Below are positions 54,518 to 63,239 of a DNA stretch of 64,000 bases, piece by piece (positions within the stretch are counted from its first letter, which is position 1; every line of letters starts with the position of its first letter). The translations under genes and the position numbers were made by a program. The DNA lies in the NCBI GenBank assembly GCA_030446715.1, contig JAUJMU010000002.1, positions 660,814 to 724,813 of the forward strand. Direction: 5' to 3'. The DNA comes from Cytophagales bacterium (GTDB taxonomy: Bacteria; Bacteroidota; Bacteroidia; Cytophagales; 172606-1). The notes under the pieces were generated by a model, which was not told where the DNA came from, did no database searches, and saw nothing but the letters and a program-made list of their open reading frames with translations.

Positions 54518-55432
54518 TCAGGATTTATCAATCTTTTTGCGAAAAGCCAGCGGCGTTACTCCCTCGTGCTTCTTGAAGAGCCGGGTGAAGTAAGAGGGAT
54601 CAAACAAGCCGATTTGGGCGGCTATCTCACTGATGGGACCTTCGCTCTGGCAGAGCAATACTTTTGCTTCCAGTACAATGGCCTCTTCAATCCACGCGCC
54701 GGGCGATTTACCCGTCACTGCCCGGACGGCTTTGTTGAGATGGTTGGGAGAAAAATGCAGCAGGGCGGCGTAATCGCTTACCCGGTGTTTGGTTTTGAGG
54801 TGGGCGAAGAGCAACTCTTTGAACCGGTTGGTGATGAGCACGGCACGGCTGCGGGGAGCGGGGCTGGCGGGCTGATAGGCCTCGTTGAGCTCATGGAGCA
54901 GGGCGACCAGATACGACTGCAGCAGGTCCGGACTAGCTACTCCCCGCGCTGTATAGTCAACCAGCAGGCGTTCGAGCAAATTGACTACAAATACGGAGTT
55001 TTGACCAGTCAATCCAATAAACGGGTTGCCCCAGACCTGCAGAAACTCGAAGCCAAGCAATTCAGCGGACGTAAGCCGCCCGGTGAGAAACGCATTGTGG
55101 AAATTACACAAGTAGCCGGTGTTAGCTTCCACTTTGTCGAAGGAAAATACCTGCCCGGCCGGCACGAGCAGGCATTCATTGCGGGCAATCTTGTAGGGCT
55201 GGCTACCGATGTTCATTACCGCTTCTCCCCCCGTGAGGTAGAGCAGGATATGGTTGGGGATGCGGACCGGTGGCACCGGTAATTTCATCAGGCGGCTCAT
55301 GTCCTCAACCCTGACAATGAAAAATGCACCAAAATTTGCCTTCAGCAGGTTGGCTTTTTCTGGTTTGGCTAGTATGTAGTTTTGCCCGAATGCTTCTGCA
55401 GTATAGGCTTTGATGCGGCTTCCCGGTCCCAT
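54518..55432 (-). CDS. AraC-family transcriptional regulator
   Basis: The 304-residue protein has an N-terminal cupin-like effector domain (about 25-150, IARNECLLVPAGQVFSF) and a C-terminal pair of AraC helix-turn-helix motifs (about 205-300: VSDYAALLHFSPNHLNKAVRAVTGKSP, ISEIAAQIGLFDPSYFTRLFKKHEGVTPLAFRK). This class responds to a small ligand and controls nearby genes, but no obvious target is adjacent. It lies close to the IS630 right end. The first 15 residues could be non-native if a later start is used. Confidence 0.93.
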   Translation of the reverse strand: MGPGSRIKAYTAEAFGQNYILAKPEKANLLKANFGAFFIVRVEDMSRLMKLPVPPVRIPNHILLYLTGGEAVMNIGSQPYKIARNECLLVPAGQVFSFDKVEANTGYLCNFHNAFLTGRLTSAELLGFEFLQVWGNPFIGLTGQNSVFVVNLLERLLVDYTARGVASPDLLQSYLVALLHELNEAYQPASPAPRSRAVLITNRFKELLFAHLKTKHRVSDYAALLHFSPNHLNKAVRAVTGKSPGAWIEEAIVLEAKVLLCQSEGPISEIAAQIGLFDPSYFTRLFKKHEGVTPLAFRKKIDKS

Positions 55433-55578
55433 AACGTTGCTTACCGTTTAGTAATGTGCCCGACCCTAGAAAGCGGCTCCTCCCGCCGGAGAATGCTTTT
55501 TCTCGTTACCCGGGACGGCAATTTAGTGTTGTAATGGGATATTATTTGTCTTGTCCGGCAATAGCTTTACAAAAAATG

Positions 55579-55668
55579 ACCGTTTTTCGTAACACATTCA
55601 GCCTAGAAACAGAAAGAGGGCGGGACTTCTCCCACCCTCTCAACAATTCAACGTTTTGCTTTACCTTA
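55579..55668 (+). repeat. Dispersed intergenic repeat, copy 1
   Basis: About 90 bases (ACCGTTTTTCG..., core AGAGGGCGGGACTTCTCCC) resemble 59851-59938 at roughly three bases in four, in the same orientation. It lies in the 428-base gap 55433-55860 between the AraC and HxlR genes, which otherwise shows no convincing gene. A 99-codon minus-strand frame covers it but has no recognisable features. Confidence 0.6.
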
Positions 55669-55860
55669 ATAAGGGCTTTGTCTAGCTGAAAACGGCTCTC
55701 TTCTAAGTGTCCATTTTCCGGGTGAACCCCAAATACTGATTCACCTGTTTCCCTTGAAGACAGATGAGACAGAAGGCCATTCCGGATAATAAGAGGTGTT
55801 CTCATGACCGCACTTCTATTGCGTCTTGATTCATAAGACACGGCCCGAGACCGCTAATCT

Positions 55861-56235
55861 CTAAAGAGGTACTTCCACCACTTGTCCAAACCGGCCCGAG
55901 TAGATTTCCCCAAAAGCACTGATCTGCTCCACAAGCGGCCGCAGGGTGTGACCAAACTCCGATAAAGCGTACTCTACTCTTGGTGGAACCTGCGGGTGTA
56001 CTGTCCGGGTTACCAAACCAGCTTTTTCCAGAGCCCTGAGTTCCCGGATCAGTACTTTTTCGGAAACGGTGTTGATCTTTTGCTTGAGTTCACTAAAGCG
56101 CAAAGAGCCTTCCAGCAAATACCAGATAATTACCCCTTTCCATTTACCCCCGATTACGTCTAACGCCACTTCTACCGGGCAGTAGTAGCGCCTATCATGC
56201 AAGTGAATCAGGTAATTTTTATCTTTTTTGATCAC
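55861..56235 (-). CDS. HxlR-family winged-helix regulator
   Basis: The 124-residue protein has the HxlR signature: YYCPVEVALDVIGGKWKGVIIWYLLEGSLRFSELKQKI and VLIRELRALEKAGLVTRTVHPQVPPRVEYALSEFG. The conserved cysteine near the N-terminus (residue 19) is in the place of the redox-sensing cysteine of YodB and HypR-type members. It is divergent from the truncated haemoglobin gene across a region holding a strong inverted repeat, so it probably regulates that operon and itself. Confidence 0.95.
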   Translation of the reverse strand: MIKKDKNYLIHLHDRRYYCPVEVALDVIGGKWKGVIIWYLLEGSLRFSELKQKINTVSEKVLIRELRALEKAGLVTRTVHPQVPPRVEYALSEFGHTLRPLVEQISAFGEIYSGRFGQVVEVPL

Positions 56236-56268
56236 GTTCTAAAATTTATTCGGTTGGGGATCAGTAAA

Positions 56269-56305
56269 ACTGACTTAATGGTAAGTCCCTGACCATTAAG
56301 TCAGT
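56269..56305. promoter_or_regulatory. Inverted repeat, candidate HxlR operator
   Basis: ACTGACTTAATGGT (56269-56282) is repeated in perfect inverted orientation at 56292-56305 with a nine-base spacer. A shorter nested palindrome, GACTTAATGGTAAGTC, also occurs. It lies midway between the HxlR start (56235, minus) and the haemoglobin start (56373, plus), where a dimeric winged-helix repressor would bind. Confidence 0.65.
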
Positions 56306-56372
56306 ACTTTATTAGCAAAGGGCAAGTTGGTATATTAACAGCACAAAACCACCATAAACGCCATCAAATTAA

Positions 56373-56873
56373 ATGGAAGAGTTGCATACATCCTCCCCAA
56401 GACCAATCCCTACTTTGTACGAATGGGTTGGGGGCACAGAAGCTTTGGAAAAGCTTACCGGGGTATTCTACGACAAAGTACTTGCCGATAAGCTACTTTC
56501 GCCGGTGTTTGTGCACATGTCCCCGGCGCACGCCAAGCACGTAGCCCACTTTATTGCCCAGGTATTCGGAGGGCCTCGTCTCTATACCCAAACCGATCAA
56601 AGCAGCCACGCTAAGATGGTAGCTCACCATTTAGGTAAACAATTGAGTGAAACCCACCGCAAACGCTGGCTTCAACTGCTGCTGGAAAGCGCGGATGAAA
56701 TCGGCCTGGCCAGTGATCCTGAGTTTCGTTCCGCCTTCGTCGGGTATCTGGAATGGGGCAGCCGGCTGGCCGTGCTTAATTCTAAGGCGGCTGTTAATCC
56801 AATTGGACAGGAAGAGCCCATGCCACGGTGGGGCTGGGGCGAAACGGGCGGCCCTTACCAACCGGCTTCCTAA
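56373..56873 (+). CDS. Truncated haemoglobin, group II-like
   Basis: The 166-residue protein is a 2-over-2 globin: LYEWVGGTEALEKLTGVFYDKVLADKLLSPVF is the B-E region, and VAHFIAQVFGGPRLY with HAKMVAHHLG contains the expected proximal histidine region. The C-terminal RWGWGETGGPY is extra. Group II truncated globins bind O2 and react with NO or peroxide and are linked to oxidative stress. It is the first gene of the run globin, ABM protein, bestrophin and carbonic anhydrase and faces the HxlR gene. Confidence 0.92.
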   Translation: MEELHTSSPRPIPTLYEWVGGTEALEKLTGVFYDKVLADKLLSPVFVHMSPAHAKHVAHFIAQVFGGPRLYTQTDQSSHAKMVAHHLGKQLSETHRKRWLQLLLESADEIGLASDPEFRSAFVGYLEWGSRLAVLNSKAAVNPIGQEEPMPRWGWGETGGPYQPAS

Positions 56874-56943
56874 GGGAGATCCACCGGCCTTCTCCTATGT
56901 TTACGCACCCCGACTTCTTCTCCCCTAACCCACCCTTACGATC

Positions 56944-57249
56944 ATGGTCATTGAATACATCCGCTACAAGGTGGAACCTTCCCAACGGGAATCACTGCTG
57001 GCTGCCTACGCGCAGGCAGCGGCCCAATTAGACGCTTCGCCCTACTGCCTCGCCTACGAACTAACCGAGTGCGAGGAGGAAGCCGGGCAGTTCATGTTAA
57101 GAATAGAATGGACTTCTACCCAGGAACACTTGAATGGCTTTCGTAAAAGTGAACTGTTTCCTCCGTTCTTCGCCTCGGTAAAAGGCTTTTTCAACAACAT
57201 CCAGGAAATGCGTCACTACCGGCTGACAGCGGTACAGCGGAGAAAGTAA
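56944..57249 (+). CDS. Antibiotic biosynthesis monooxygenase (ABM) domain protein
   Basis: The 101-residue protein is a single ferredoxin-like ABM domain: MVIEYIRYKVEPSQRESLLAAYAQAA, CLAYELTECEEEAGQFMLRIEWTSTQEHLNGFR and FFASVKGFF. Related small dimers include quinol monooxygenase YgiN and heme-degrading proteins. It lies 70 bases after the globin gene and may handle quinones or heme, fitting an HxlR-regulated redox unit. Confidence 0.88.
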   Translation: MVIEYIRYKVEPSQRESLLAAYAQAAAQLDASPYCLAYELTECEEEAGQFMLRIEWTSTQEHLNGFRKSELFPPFFASVKGFFNNIQEMRHYRLTAVQRRK

Positions 57250-57347
57250 AATGCCAGTGGTAAGATCACTGCCTGGTGGGAAGGCTAACTGATCCAATCC
57301 TATCCGTCCAATAACCTCTCTACGAGTCGTACTGATCCGCTTATCCG

Positions 57348-58262
57348 ATGTATATCCGAAATAAAATTCGTTTTGGGGTGATCTGGGGCTTTGCCTGGCC
57401 AAACGTACTGCTCTTCACCGCGCATGCAACCCTGGTAACGGCAGTCTACGAGTGGTTGGGCTGGCGATTCATGGGCATACCCTTTCTGCCCATCAGTACG
57501 GTAGGCATTGGAGTGGCTTTCTACCTGGGTTTCAAAAACAATGGTTCCTACGACCGGTTATGGGAAGCCCGTACCATCTGGGGCAGTATCATCAACAATA
57601 GCCGTTCGTTCTGCAATCAGGGGGTAAACTTCCTGCCGGACTTTCATCAGCGTGAAGGCCAGGAAATTGTTTTCCGGCACCTTGCTTTTGTCAACGCTTT
57701 ACGGCTGCACCTGCGCCGGCAAACGGATTGGGAACAGCTCGGGGAGTTTCTCTCGACAGCAGAGTTTGAACAGGTGGTTTGTGCCCAGAATGTACCCAAT
57801 AAAATCATCCAGTTACAGCACCACCACCTGGAGAGGTTGCAGCGGGAAGAACGTATTGAGCTGTTCCGGTACCTGGAGATGCACCAGACGCTGAAAGAAT
57901 TCACCAGTGACCAGGGTCGGTGTGAGCGAATCAAAAACACGCCGTTCCCCCGGCAGTACGCCTATATCAGCACGCTTTTCACCTGGATATTCATCCTGCT
58001 GCTGCCTTTCGGCCTGCTCAGTGAATTCACCAAGCTGGACGAAGGCCTGGTATGGGCCACGGTGCCGTTCTCCGTACTGATATCCTGGGTCGTGATAACC
58101 ATGGACCTGGTAGGGCACTACAGCGAGAACCCTTTCGAGAATCAAATCAATGATGTTCCCATGACCGCCCTGTGCCGTACCATTGAGATTGATCTCAAGG
58201 AAATGATGGGTATGGCGCATTTACCTGAACGTATTCAACCCGTCAATGATATATTACTCTGA
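57348..58262 (+). CDS. Bestrophin family ion channel
   Basis: The 304-residue protein has the bestrophin pattern: an N-terminal helix pair, then LPISTVGIGVAFYLGFKNNGSYDRLWEARTIWGSIINNSR with the neck region, a long cytoplasmic segment, and a second membrane part (YISTLFTWIFILLLPFGLLSEF, VLISWVVITMDLVG). The end reads ENPFENQINDVPMTALCRTIEIDLKEMMG, strongly conserved in bacterial bestrophins (UPF0187). They form pentameric anion channels. The stop codon overlaps the start of the carbonic anhydrase gene, suggesting bicarbonate transport as the natural role. Confidence 0.93.
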   Translation: MYIRNKIRFGVIWGFAWPNVLLFTAHATLVTAVYEWLGWRFMGIPFLPISTVGIGVAFYLGFKNNGSYDRLWEARTIWGSIINNSRSFCNQGVNFLPDFHQREGQEIVFRHLAFVNALRLHLRRQTDWEQLGEFLSTAEFEQVVCAQNVPNKIIQLQHHHLERLQREERIELFRYLEMHQTLKEFTSDQGRCERIKNTPFPRQYAYISTLFTWIFILLLPFGLLSEFTKLDEGLVWATVPFSVLISWVVITMDLVGHYSENPFENQINDVPMTALCRTIEIDLKEMMGMAHLPERIQPVNDILL

Positions 58263-58900
58263 TGAAAACTTCCTACGAAACCATTTTCGAAAATAACAAG
58301 GCGTGGGTGCAACGAAAGCGGGACAGTGATCCGGAGTTTTTCAACCGGCTGGCCCGGGAGCAGCATCCGGAATATTTATTTATCGGCTGCTCCGACAGCC
58401 GGGTACCGGCCAATGACATTACCGGCCTGGAGCCCGGAAATCTTTTTGTGCATCGCAACATTGCCAATATGGTCCAGGGCTCGGATGTGAACGTGCAGAG
58501 CGTCATCGAGTATGCGGCGGCTCATTTAGACATCAAACACATTGTCATCTGTGGGCATTATGGCTGCGGCGGCATTAAAGCTGCCATGCAACCGAAAGAT
58601 TTTGGCCTGCTCAACCCCTGGCTGAGTACGATTCGTGATGTATACCGGTTGCACAGGGAAGAACTCGAATCTATTCTGGACGAAACCGGGCGTTATAACC
58701 GGCTGGTAGAGCTGAATGTGCAGGAGCAATGTATCAATGTGTGTAAATCGGGTGCCGTACAGGCTAATTATTTCACCAAAGGCTACCCTGATGTGCACGG
58801 CTGGGTGTATGAGCTGAACAGTGGACTGCTGGTAGACTTACAGCTTGATATGCCCGGGATTATGAAGCGTCTGACTAAGATTTATAAGGTGGTCCCTTAA
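58262..58900 (+). CDS. Beta-class carbonic anhydrase
   Basis: The 212-residue enzyme interconverts CO2 and bicarbonate. Its zinc ligands are in YLFIGCSDSRVPAND (Cys, with the Asp-Arg pair) and HIVICGHYGCGGIKAAM (His and Cys). The preceding GLEPGNLFVHRNIANMV and the C-terminal region are standard for the family. Its ATG uses the last base of the bestrophin stop (TGATG), so the two are co-translated, and a direct functional pairing is likely. Confidence 0.96.
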   Translation: MKTSYETIFENNKAWVQRKRDSDPEFFNRLAREQHPEYLFIGCSDSRVPANDITGLEPGNLFVHRNIANMVQGSDVNVQSVIEYAAAHLDIKHIVICGHYGCGGIKAAMQPKDFGLLNPWLSTIRDVYRLHREELESILDETGRYNRLVELNVQEQCINVCKSGAVQANYFTKGYPDVHGWVYELNSGLLVDLQLDMPGIMKRLTKIYKVVP

Positions 58901-59007
58901 GCCCTGGTCGGGCCATTGTCAAAAAACGCTGATGTTTTCTCCCAGCCAGTGGGTATTTCCCTTAATGGATTGGAGCGTTACAACCGCCCATATTCCCTTC
59001 AGAAACG

Positions 59008-59796
59008 ATGGTAAAAAGAAGACTGATGCTGCTTCCACTGGTAGCTATGCTGTTGTTGGAATGTAATGACAATCCTAAGCAACTGCCTGACCGGGTAATT
59101 GGAATTGACCATATTGTGGATCTAACGCACACCTTAACGTCCGATTTTCCATTCATCCCGGTCAGGCAGCTCACCTATCCGTTTGAACTGATTCCTATGG
59201 CAACGCTTGAGGCTGACGGAGTGGAGGCCAATTCCTGGAGGATTCATGAGCATTTAGGCACCCATATTGATGCCCCCAATCATTTCATTAAAAACCAGTT
59301 GTCGCTTGACCGGATAGAATTAAAAAACTTAATCGTGCCGCTCGCAGTAATTGATATAGCAGAAAAAGCTGCGCTCAACCCGGATGCCCAACTGACCGTG
59401 GCGGATATTGAGAATTTTGAAAAACAATCCGGTAAAATTCCTGATAATGCTTGTGTGATGATGTATTCTGGCTGGGAAAAGCGGTTAAGGGATAGTTCAT
59501 TTGTTGGATTAGACTCAAAACAAGTGAAACACTATCCCGGCTTTTCCTCGGAAGCCATCCGTTTTTTATTGACCCACCGCGGCATTGCCGGACTGGGAGT
59601 AGATGTTTTATCCTTTGATCCGGGCGTAGATGAAAGTTATACTGGACACAAAATACTTTTCGCAGCAGGTAAATGGGGCATAGAATGCGTGGCAAATCTT
59701 GACAAGGTTCCTCAGACTGGAGCTACCGTTATTATCGGAGCCCCTAAGGTAGGAAAGGCAACCGGAGGGATTTCAAGAATCATGGCCGTCTGGTAA
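59008..59796 (+). CDS. Cyclase family (kynurenine formamidase-like) lipoprotein
   Basis: The 262-residue protein starts with a lipoprotein-like signal (LLPLVAMLLLEC) and has the metal motif of the cyclase/KynB family, IHEHLGTHIDAPNHF, plus AVIDIAEKA, VMMYSGWEKR and GVDVLSFDPG. Members are metal-dependent hydrolases acting on formamides and other small amides or lactones. The exported form suggests a periplasmic substrate. The gene is 107 bases after carbonic anhydrase and may be a separate transcript. Confidence 0.88.
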   Translation: MVKRRLMLLPLVAMLLLECNDNPKQLPDRVIGIDHIVDLTHTLTSDFPFIPVRQLTYPFELIPMATLEADGVEANSWRIHEHLGTHIDAPNHFIKNQLSLDRIELKNLIVPLAVIDIAEKAALNPDAQLTVADIENFEKQSGKIPDNACVMMYSGWEKRLRDSSFVGLDSKQVKHYPGFSSEAIRFLLTHRGIAGLGVDVLSFDPGVDESYTGHKILFAAGKWGIECVANLDKVPQTGATVIIGAPKVGKATGGISRIMAVW

Positions 59797-59850
59797 GTCT
59801 TAATAAGACATAAATAAATCACAGCAGCAAATAATTCCTTTCGCTATACC

Positions 59851-59938
59851 ACCGTTTTTTGAGACACTTTGCAGCCTGATACAGGAAGAGGGCGGAACCT
59901 CTCTCACTCTCTCAATATCGGAACGTTTACCTTTACAG
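59851..59938 (+). repeat. Dispersed intergenic repeat, copy 2
   Basis: This copy resembles 55579-55668: both start ACCGTTTTT, have GCCT near base 25, share AGAGGGCGG near base 40 and end near CTTTAC. It lies between the cyclase gene and the MDR oxidoreductase gene. No other function is evident. Confidence 0.6.
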
Positions 59939-60077
59939 ATTGTAAAAACTGCATCCGCTTTTCTCGTACCCCACTCCTGGGTAGTAACTTTATTCAAATC
60001 ATCCCCCAAACATTCTCAGAGAATTCTCATCCGTTTTGACCCGGTTGTTTGTCTCATGTTCTACAAAGACAAACAAC

Positions 60078-61070
60078 ATGAACAAAACCATGAAGAAGGT
60101 GCAGCTTTCCAGGTACGGCTCTCCCGAGGTACTGCAACTGATCGAAGTCCCTATTCCGCAACCTGAGCCCGGTGAGGTGCTGGTCAAAGTGCAAGCCATT
60201 GGCGTGAACTACTCTGACATCCAACGTCGCAAGAACACCTATTTTCAACCAACGCCACTGCCCTATACCCTGGGACACGAAGCCGTGGGTACGATAGAAG
60301 CGGTGGGTGAAGGCGTAACCGGGCCTTTTGTGAAGGGGCTGCGCGTATTGGCTATTCTACCGGCTTCGGGTGGCTATGCCGAGTACGTGACCGGACTGGC
60401 CCAGTACTGCGTACCTCTTCCTCCGCAGGTGGATGCCAAAGCGGCAACTGCCATCTTTGTGCAGGGAACGACGGCAAGACTTTTGACCTCAGCCGTCTCG
60501 GGTAACCTGTCGGGCAAAACTGTACTGGTGAATGCAGCAGGGGGGGGCGTAGGATCACTCCTTGTGCAGCTGGCCGTAATGGCCGGCGCCAGGGTGATTG
60601 CCGCCGCCAGCGAAGGGGCAAAACGGGAACTGGCCAAAAAGCTGGGCGCTGCCGAAGCGTTTGATTATTCACAGCCAGGCTGGTGGCAAGCCGTCAGAGC
60701 AACAACGGGGGGTAAGGGCGCCGACGTGGTGTTTGAAATGGTGGGTGGTGAAGTCTACAATGAAAGCATCAGGAGCCTGGCCACCGGCGGACACCTTATC
60801 ATCTATGGTGCGGCAAGCGGCAGGCAGGGCTCGGTGCATCCGGAATATTTTGTGGATGAAAACCTGACGCAGACCGGCTTTAACCTTGCCTACTACATCG
60901 GGCACAAAACATCCCTATGGCAGGCTGCTTTAGGGGAGGTAACCGGGCTTATTGCCGATGGTAAACTCCAGGTCCAGGTGCCGGATACTTTTTCCCTCGC
61001 CGAAGCAGCGAAAGCACACCGCTCTATCGAGGCCAGACAGACCAGAGGCAAAGTAGTATTAATTCCCTAA
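60078..61070 (+). CDS. Zinc-type alcohol dehydrogenase / quinone oxidoreductase (MDR)
   Basis: From ATG 60078 the protein has 330 residues. The N-terminal GroES-like domain has IGVNYSDIQRRKNTYFQP and LPYTLGHEAVGTIEAVGEGV. The Rossmann domain has TVLVNAAGGGVGSLLVQLA and ADVVFEMVGGEVY. The structural and catalytic zinc cysteines are absent, so it is a quinone reductase-like NADPH enzyme, not a true alcohol dehydrogenase. The frame is open 42 bases earlier, but that start is not family-like. It lies 10 bases before the sigma-factor gene and may be co-transcribed. Confidence 0.92.
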   Translation: MNKTMKKVQLSRYGSPEVLQLIEVPIPQPEPGEVLVKVQAIGVNYSDIQRRKNTYFQPTPLPYTLGHEAVGTIEAVGEGVTGPFVKGLRVLAILPASGGYAEYVTGLAQYCVPLPPQVDAKAATAIFVQGTTARLLTSAVSGNLSGKTVLVNAAGGGVGSLLVQLAVMAGARVIAAASEGAKRELAKKLGAAEAFDYSQPGWWQAVRATTGGKGADVVFEMVGGEVYNESIRSLATGGHLIIYGAASGRQGSVHPEYFVDENLTQTGFNLAYYIGHKTSLWQAALGEVTGLIADGKLQVQVPDTFSLAEAAKAHRSIEARQTRGKVVLIP

Positions 61071-61080
61071 TTTGGGTTCA

Positions 61081-61935
61081 ATGACAACCGACGACAGAGC
61101 TGCCTTAGAAAGAGCGCTGGAGGGCGATATCAGCGCCTTTCAGTCGCTTTTTGTCGCTTTTCAAAAAGCCTTAAAATCGTATCTCTACCGGCTCACGGCT
61201 GACCGTAATGATGCCGAGGACCTGGTCCATGACACGTTCATCAGAGCATTCGACAAGCTGTCCACCTTCAAGGGGGAGGCTTCGCTGAAAACGTGGATTT
61301 TTCAGATTGCCACCAATCTTGCCCGTACCCGCCTCGAGCGCCAAAGACGGTGGACGGCCGATGTATCGGCAAGAGCCAAAGCACTGGTGGGCAATGACCC
61401 TTCGCTTGCCCAACGCATACAAACCCTTGCCCACACCTCGCCCTATGGCAGCTATGAGATCAAAGAGCATATCAACACCTGCTTTACCTGCATTGGTAAG
61501 AATCTGCCCATCGAAAACCAGATTGCCATTATCTTGAGGGAGGTGTACGATTTTGCCGTTACTGACATCTGCGCCATTCTGGAAAAGAGCCAGGGAACGG
61601 TTAAATACCTCCTGCAGGCGGGACGCAGCACAATGACGGAAATCTTTGAAGCCCGCTGCGCCTTGATCAACAAAGAAGGCGTGTGCAATCAATGTTCGGA
61701 GCTTAACGGGTGGTTTAACCCTAAACAGAATCAACAAGAGGCGCTGATGAAGATAAACCTGGCACGGGGTTCAAAGAAATATGACCGCGAGGCGTTTTTC
61801 CGAATGCGTTTGTCTTTGATCAAAGCAATAGACCCATTGACTACTGCTGGAAACGAACTACAAGACCTACTACTACAATGTAATCACCTGGCAATGAATG
61901 GCAACTATTTGGATAAATCAGGGCAGTCATACTGA
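61081..61935 (+). CDS. Sigma-70 family RNA polymerase sigma factor
   Basis: From ATG 61081 the product has 284 residues. Region 2 is clear (DISAFQSLFVAFQKALKSYLYRLTADRNDAEDLVHDTFIRAFDKLSTF, then SLKTWIFQIATNLARTRLER). Region 4 is shorter but present (LPIENQIAIILREVYDFAVTDICAILEKSQGTVKYLLQAGRSTM). The tail carries a Cys pair (CNQCSEL) and is longer than in a minimal ECF factor. No anti-sigma gene is adjacent. It closely follows the MDR oxidoreductase gene, but the link is unproven. Confidence 0.9.
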   Translation: MTTDDRAALERALEGDISAFQSLFVAFQKALKSYLYRLTADRNDAEDLVHDTFIRAFDKLSTFKGEASLKTWIFQIATNLARTRLERQRRWTADVSARAKALVGNDPSLAQRIQTLAHTSPYGSYEIKEHINTCFTCIGKNLPIENQIAIILREVYDFAVTDICAILEKSQGTVKYLLQAGRSTMTEIFEARCALINKEGVCNQCSELNGWFNPKQNQQEALMKINLARGSKKYDREAFFRMRLSLIKAIDPLTTAGNELQDLLLQCNHLAMNGNYLDKSGQSY

Positions 61936-62281
61936 GTTGAACGAGGCCTTCTGTCTACGTCATACCGTAGTACAACTGTTTTGCCCGTTCGTTTTCGCCA
62001 TAAGGACTTTCTCCTCAAACCAATGTTAAAGATTACTATTGATAGGCTGATCTGATTCTAACTTTTTGTACATTTTGTCGGTGAGTACCAATCGGTAGTT
62101 GTCAATTCAAAAGCAAGTCAGACCTCAACCAAATGATAATCATTCGTACCGTTTCGCCCGTTAGCTGTTGCTGATGTCAATATTGTAGCCGCTTTAGTGG
62201 ATCAATGCCGCGATTACTTCCTATTGGTATATGGCCAGTTACCAAACCTTCAGGAGATCAATCATACTTTCGCTTGTGGCC
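61936..62281. other. Intergenic gap, nothing recognised
   Basis: The 346-base stretch lies between the convergent sigma-factor and SnoaL genes. I see no gene, repeat or clear terminator in it. Confidence 0.4.
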
Positions 62282-62656
62282 TTATTTGAGCAATAAGGCG
62301 GTGTCAAAGTAGAACGGCTGAGCTGCGCACAGCTTGCCCTCTTTAACCCGGTAAACCTGCACCATGGGCATATCAACCCGATGGCCGGTACGGGTAACGC
62401 ACCTGGCTGTAGACAAGGCTACTACCGTATCGCCCGCTTCCAGGTAAGTTACCTCACTGGAAGAGAACTCCTGCCAGTAGGCGAAAAACTTACCAAAGAA
62501 CCCGGTGATCTCACTGGCGCCGGTGTACTGCCCACCGTAGGGCAGCGAGTCGGCTTGAGAAAGACAAAACGCATCGTCAAGCAGAGCCAGGGCTCCCTCC
62601 AGGTCAGACTGGGCTAAACGTTGGTAAAACTGCTCTACCACTTCAGTATTGTGCAT
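62282..62656 (-). CDS. SnoaL/NTF2-like protein
   Basis: The 124-residue protein has the NTF2-fold signature: VVEQFYQRLAQSDLEGALALLDDAF, ASEITGFFGKFFAYWQEF and the strand VVALSTARCVTRTGHRVDMPMVQVYRVKEGKL. Members are small enzymes or binding proteins for polyketides and other hydrophobic compounds. It lies 31 bases downstream of a second SnoaL-like gene on the same strand, so the two are probably one operon. Confidence 0.88.
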   Translation of the reverse strand: MHNTEVVEQFYQRLAQSDLEGALALLDDAFCLSQADSLPYGGQYTGASEITGFFGKFFAYWQEFSSSEVTYLEAGDTVVALSTARCVTRTGHRVDMPMVQVYRVKEGKLCAAQPFYFDTALLLK

Positions 62657-62687
62657 GTTTGGTATCGTTTCTGTTTACAAGCAGTAG

Positions 62688-63095
62688 TTAATCCTTGCCT
62701 TGCAGTTGAGTTATCAGCCCTGTCCAATCAACTACGTCCCAGTGCTCTGCAAGCTTGCCCTGTTCTACCCGCCACAGGTCCATTGACACCCAGCTTGCCT
62801 TCCGGTAAGTAGCGGGAATGCCCATGAACTCGGCTTGATGGGTGCCCAACCAGGTGAATCGGCCCACGACCAGGTCGTTTTCCACTACAAGCTGCTCGAC
62901 CCGGACGGTAATGTCGGGAAAGACGGAGTGGAACCATTGTCCTGCTTCTATAATTCCACCCAGGCCTTGCCTGACCATTGGGTTATGCTGTTTGTAGTCC
63001 TGGGCCACTACCTGACTGAACTGGTCTACCTGGTTTGCTGCCATCAGTTCCACGAACCGGATGGCTAGTTGTCTTTTTGCTTGCGTCTCTGTCAT
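62688..63095 (-). CDS. SnoaL-like / ester cyclase protein
   Basis: From ATG 63095 the product has 135 residues: RFVELMAANQVDQFSQVVAQDYKQHNP, VRQGLGGIIEAGQWFHSVFPDI, LVVENDLVVGRFTWLGTHQAEFMGIPAT and a closing VEQGKLAEHWDVVDW. The ...QHNP and EHWDV segments are typical of the predicted ester cyclase SnoaL branch. The longer open frame upstream of 63095 is not family-like. An AraC regulator gene lies just upstream on the same strand and may control the pair. Confidence 0.9.
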   Translation of the reverse strand: MTETQAKRQLAIRFVELMAANQVDQFSQVVAQDYKQHNPMVRQGLGGIIEAGQWFHSVFPDITVRVEQLVVENDLVVGRFTWLGTHQAEFMGIPATYRKASWVSMDLWRVEQGKLAEHWDVVDWTGLITQLQGKD

Positions 63096-63239
63096 TGAAT
63101 CAGGCTTTAGGGGGATGCGTTTTGGGGAGAAGTCCGGCAGCAACTGGCTAAGCGCCGTAAAAACGCTTCTGCTGTAGGAGCTTACCGTCTTTGTGCAAAA
63201 GTATCGCCCTGCTGCCAGTGGGGAAATGCTCAAAAAGGC

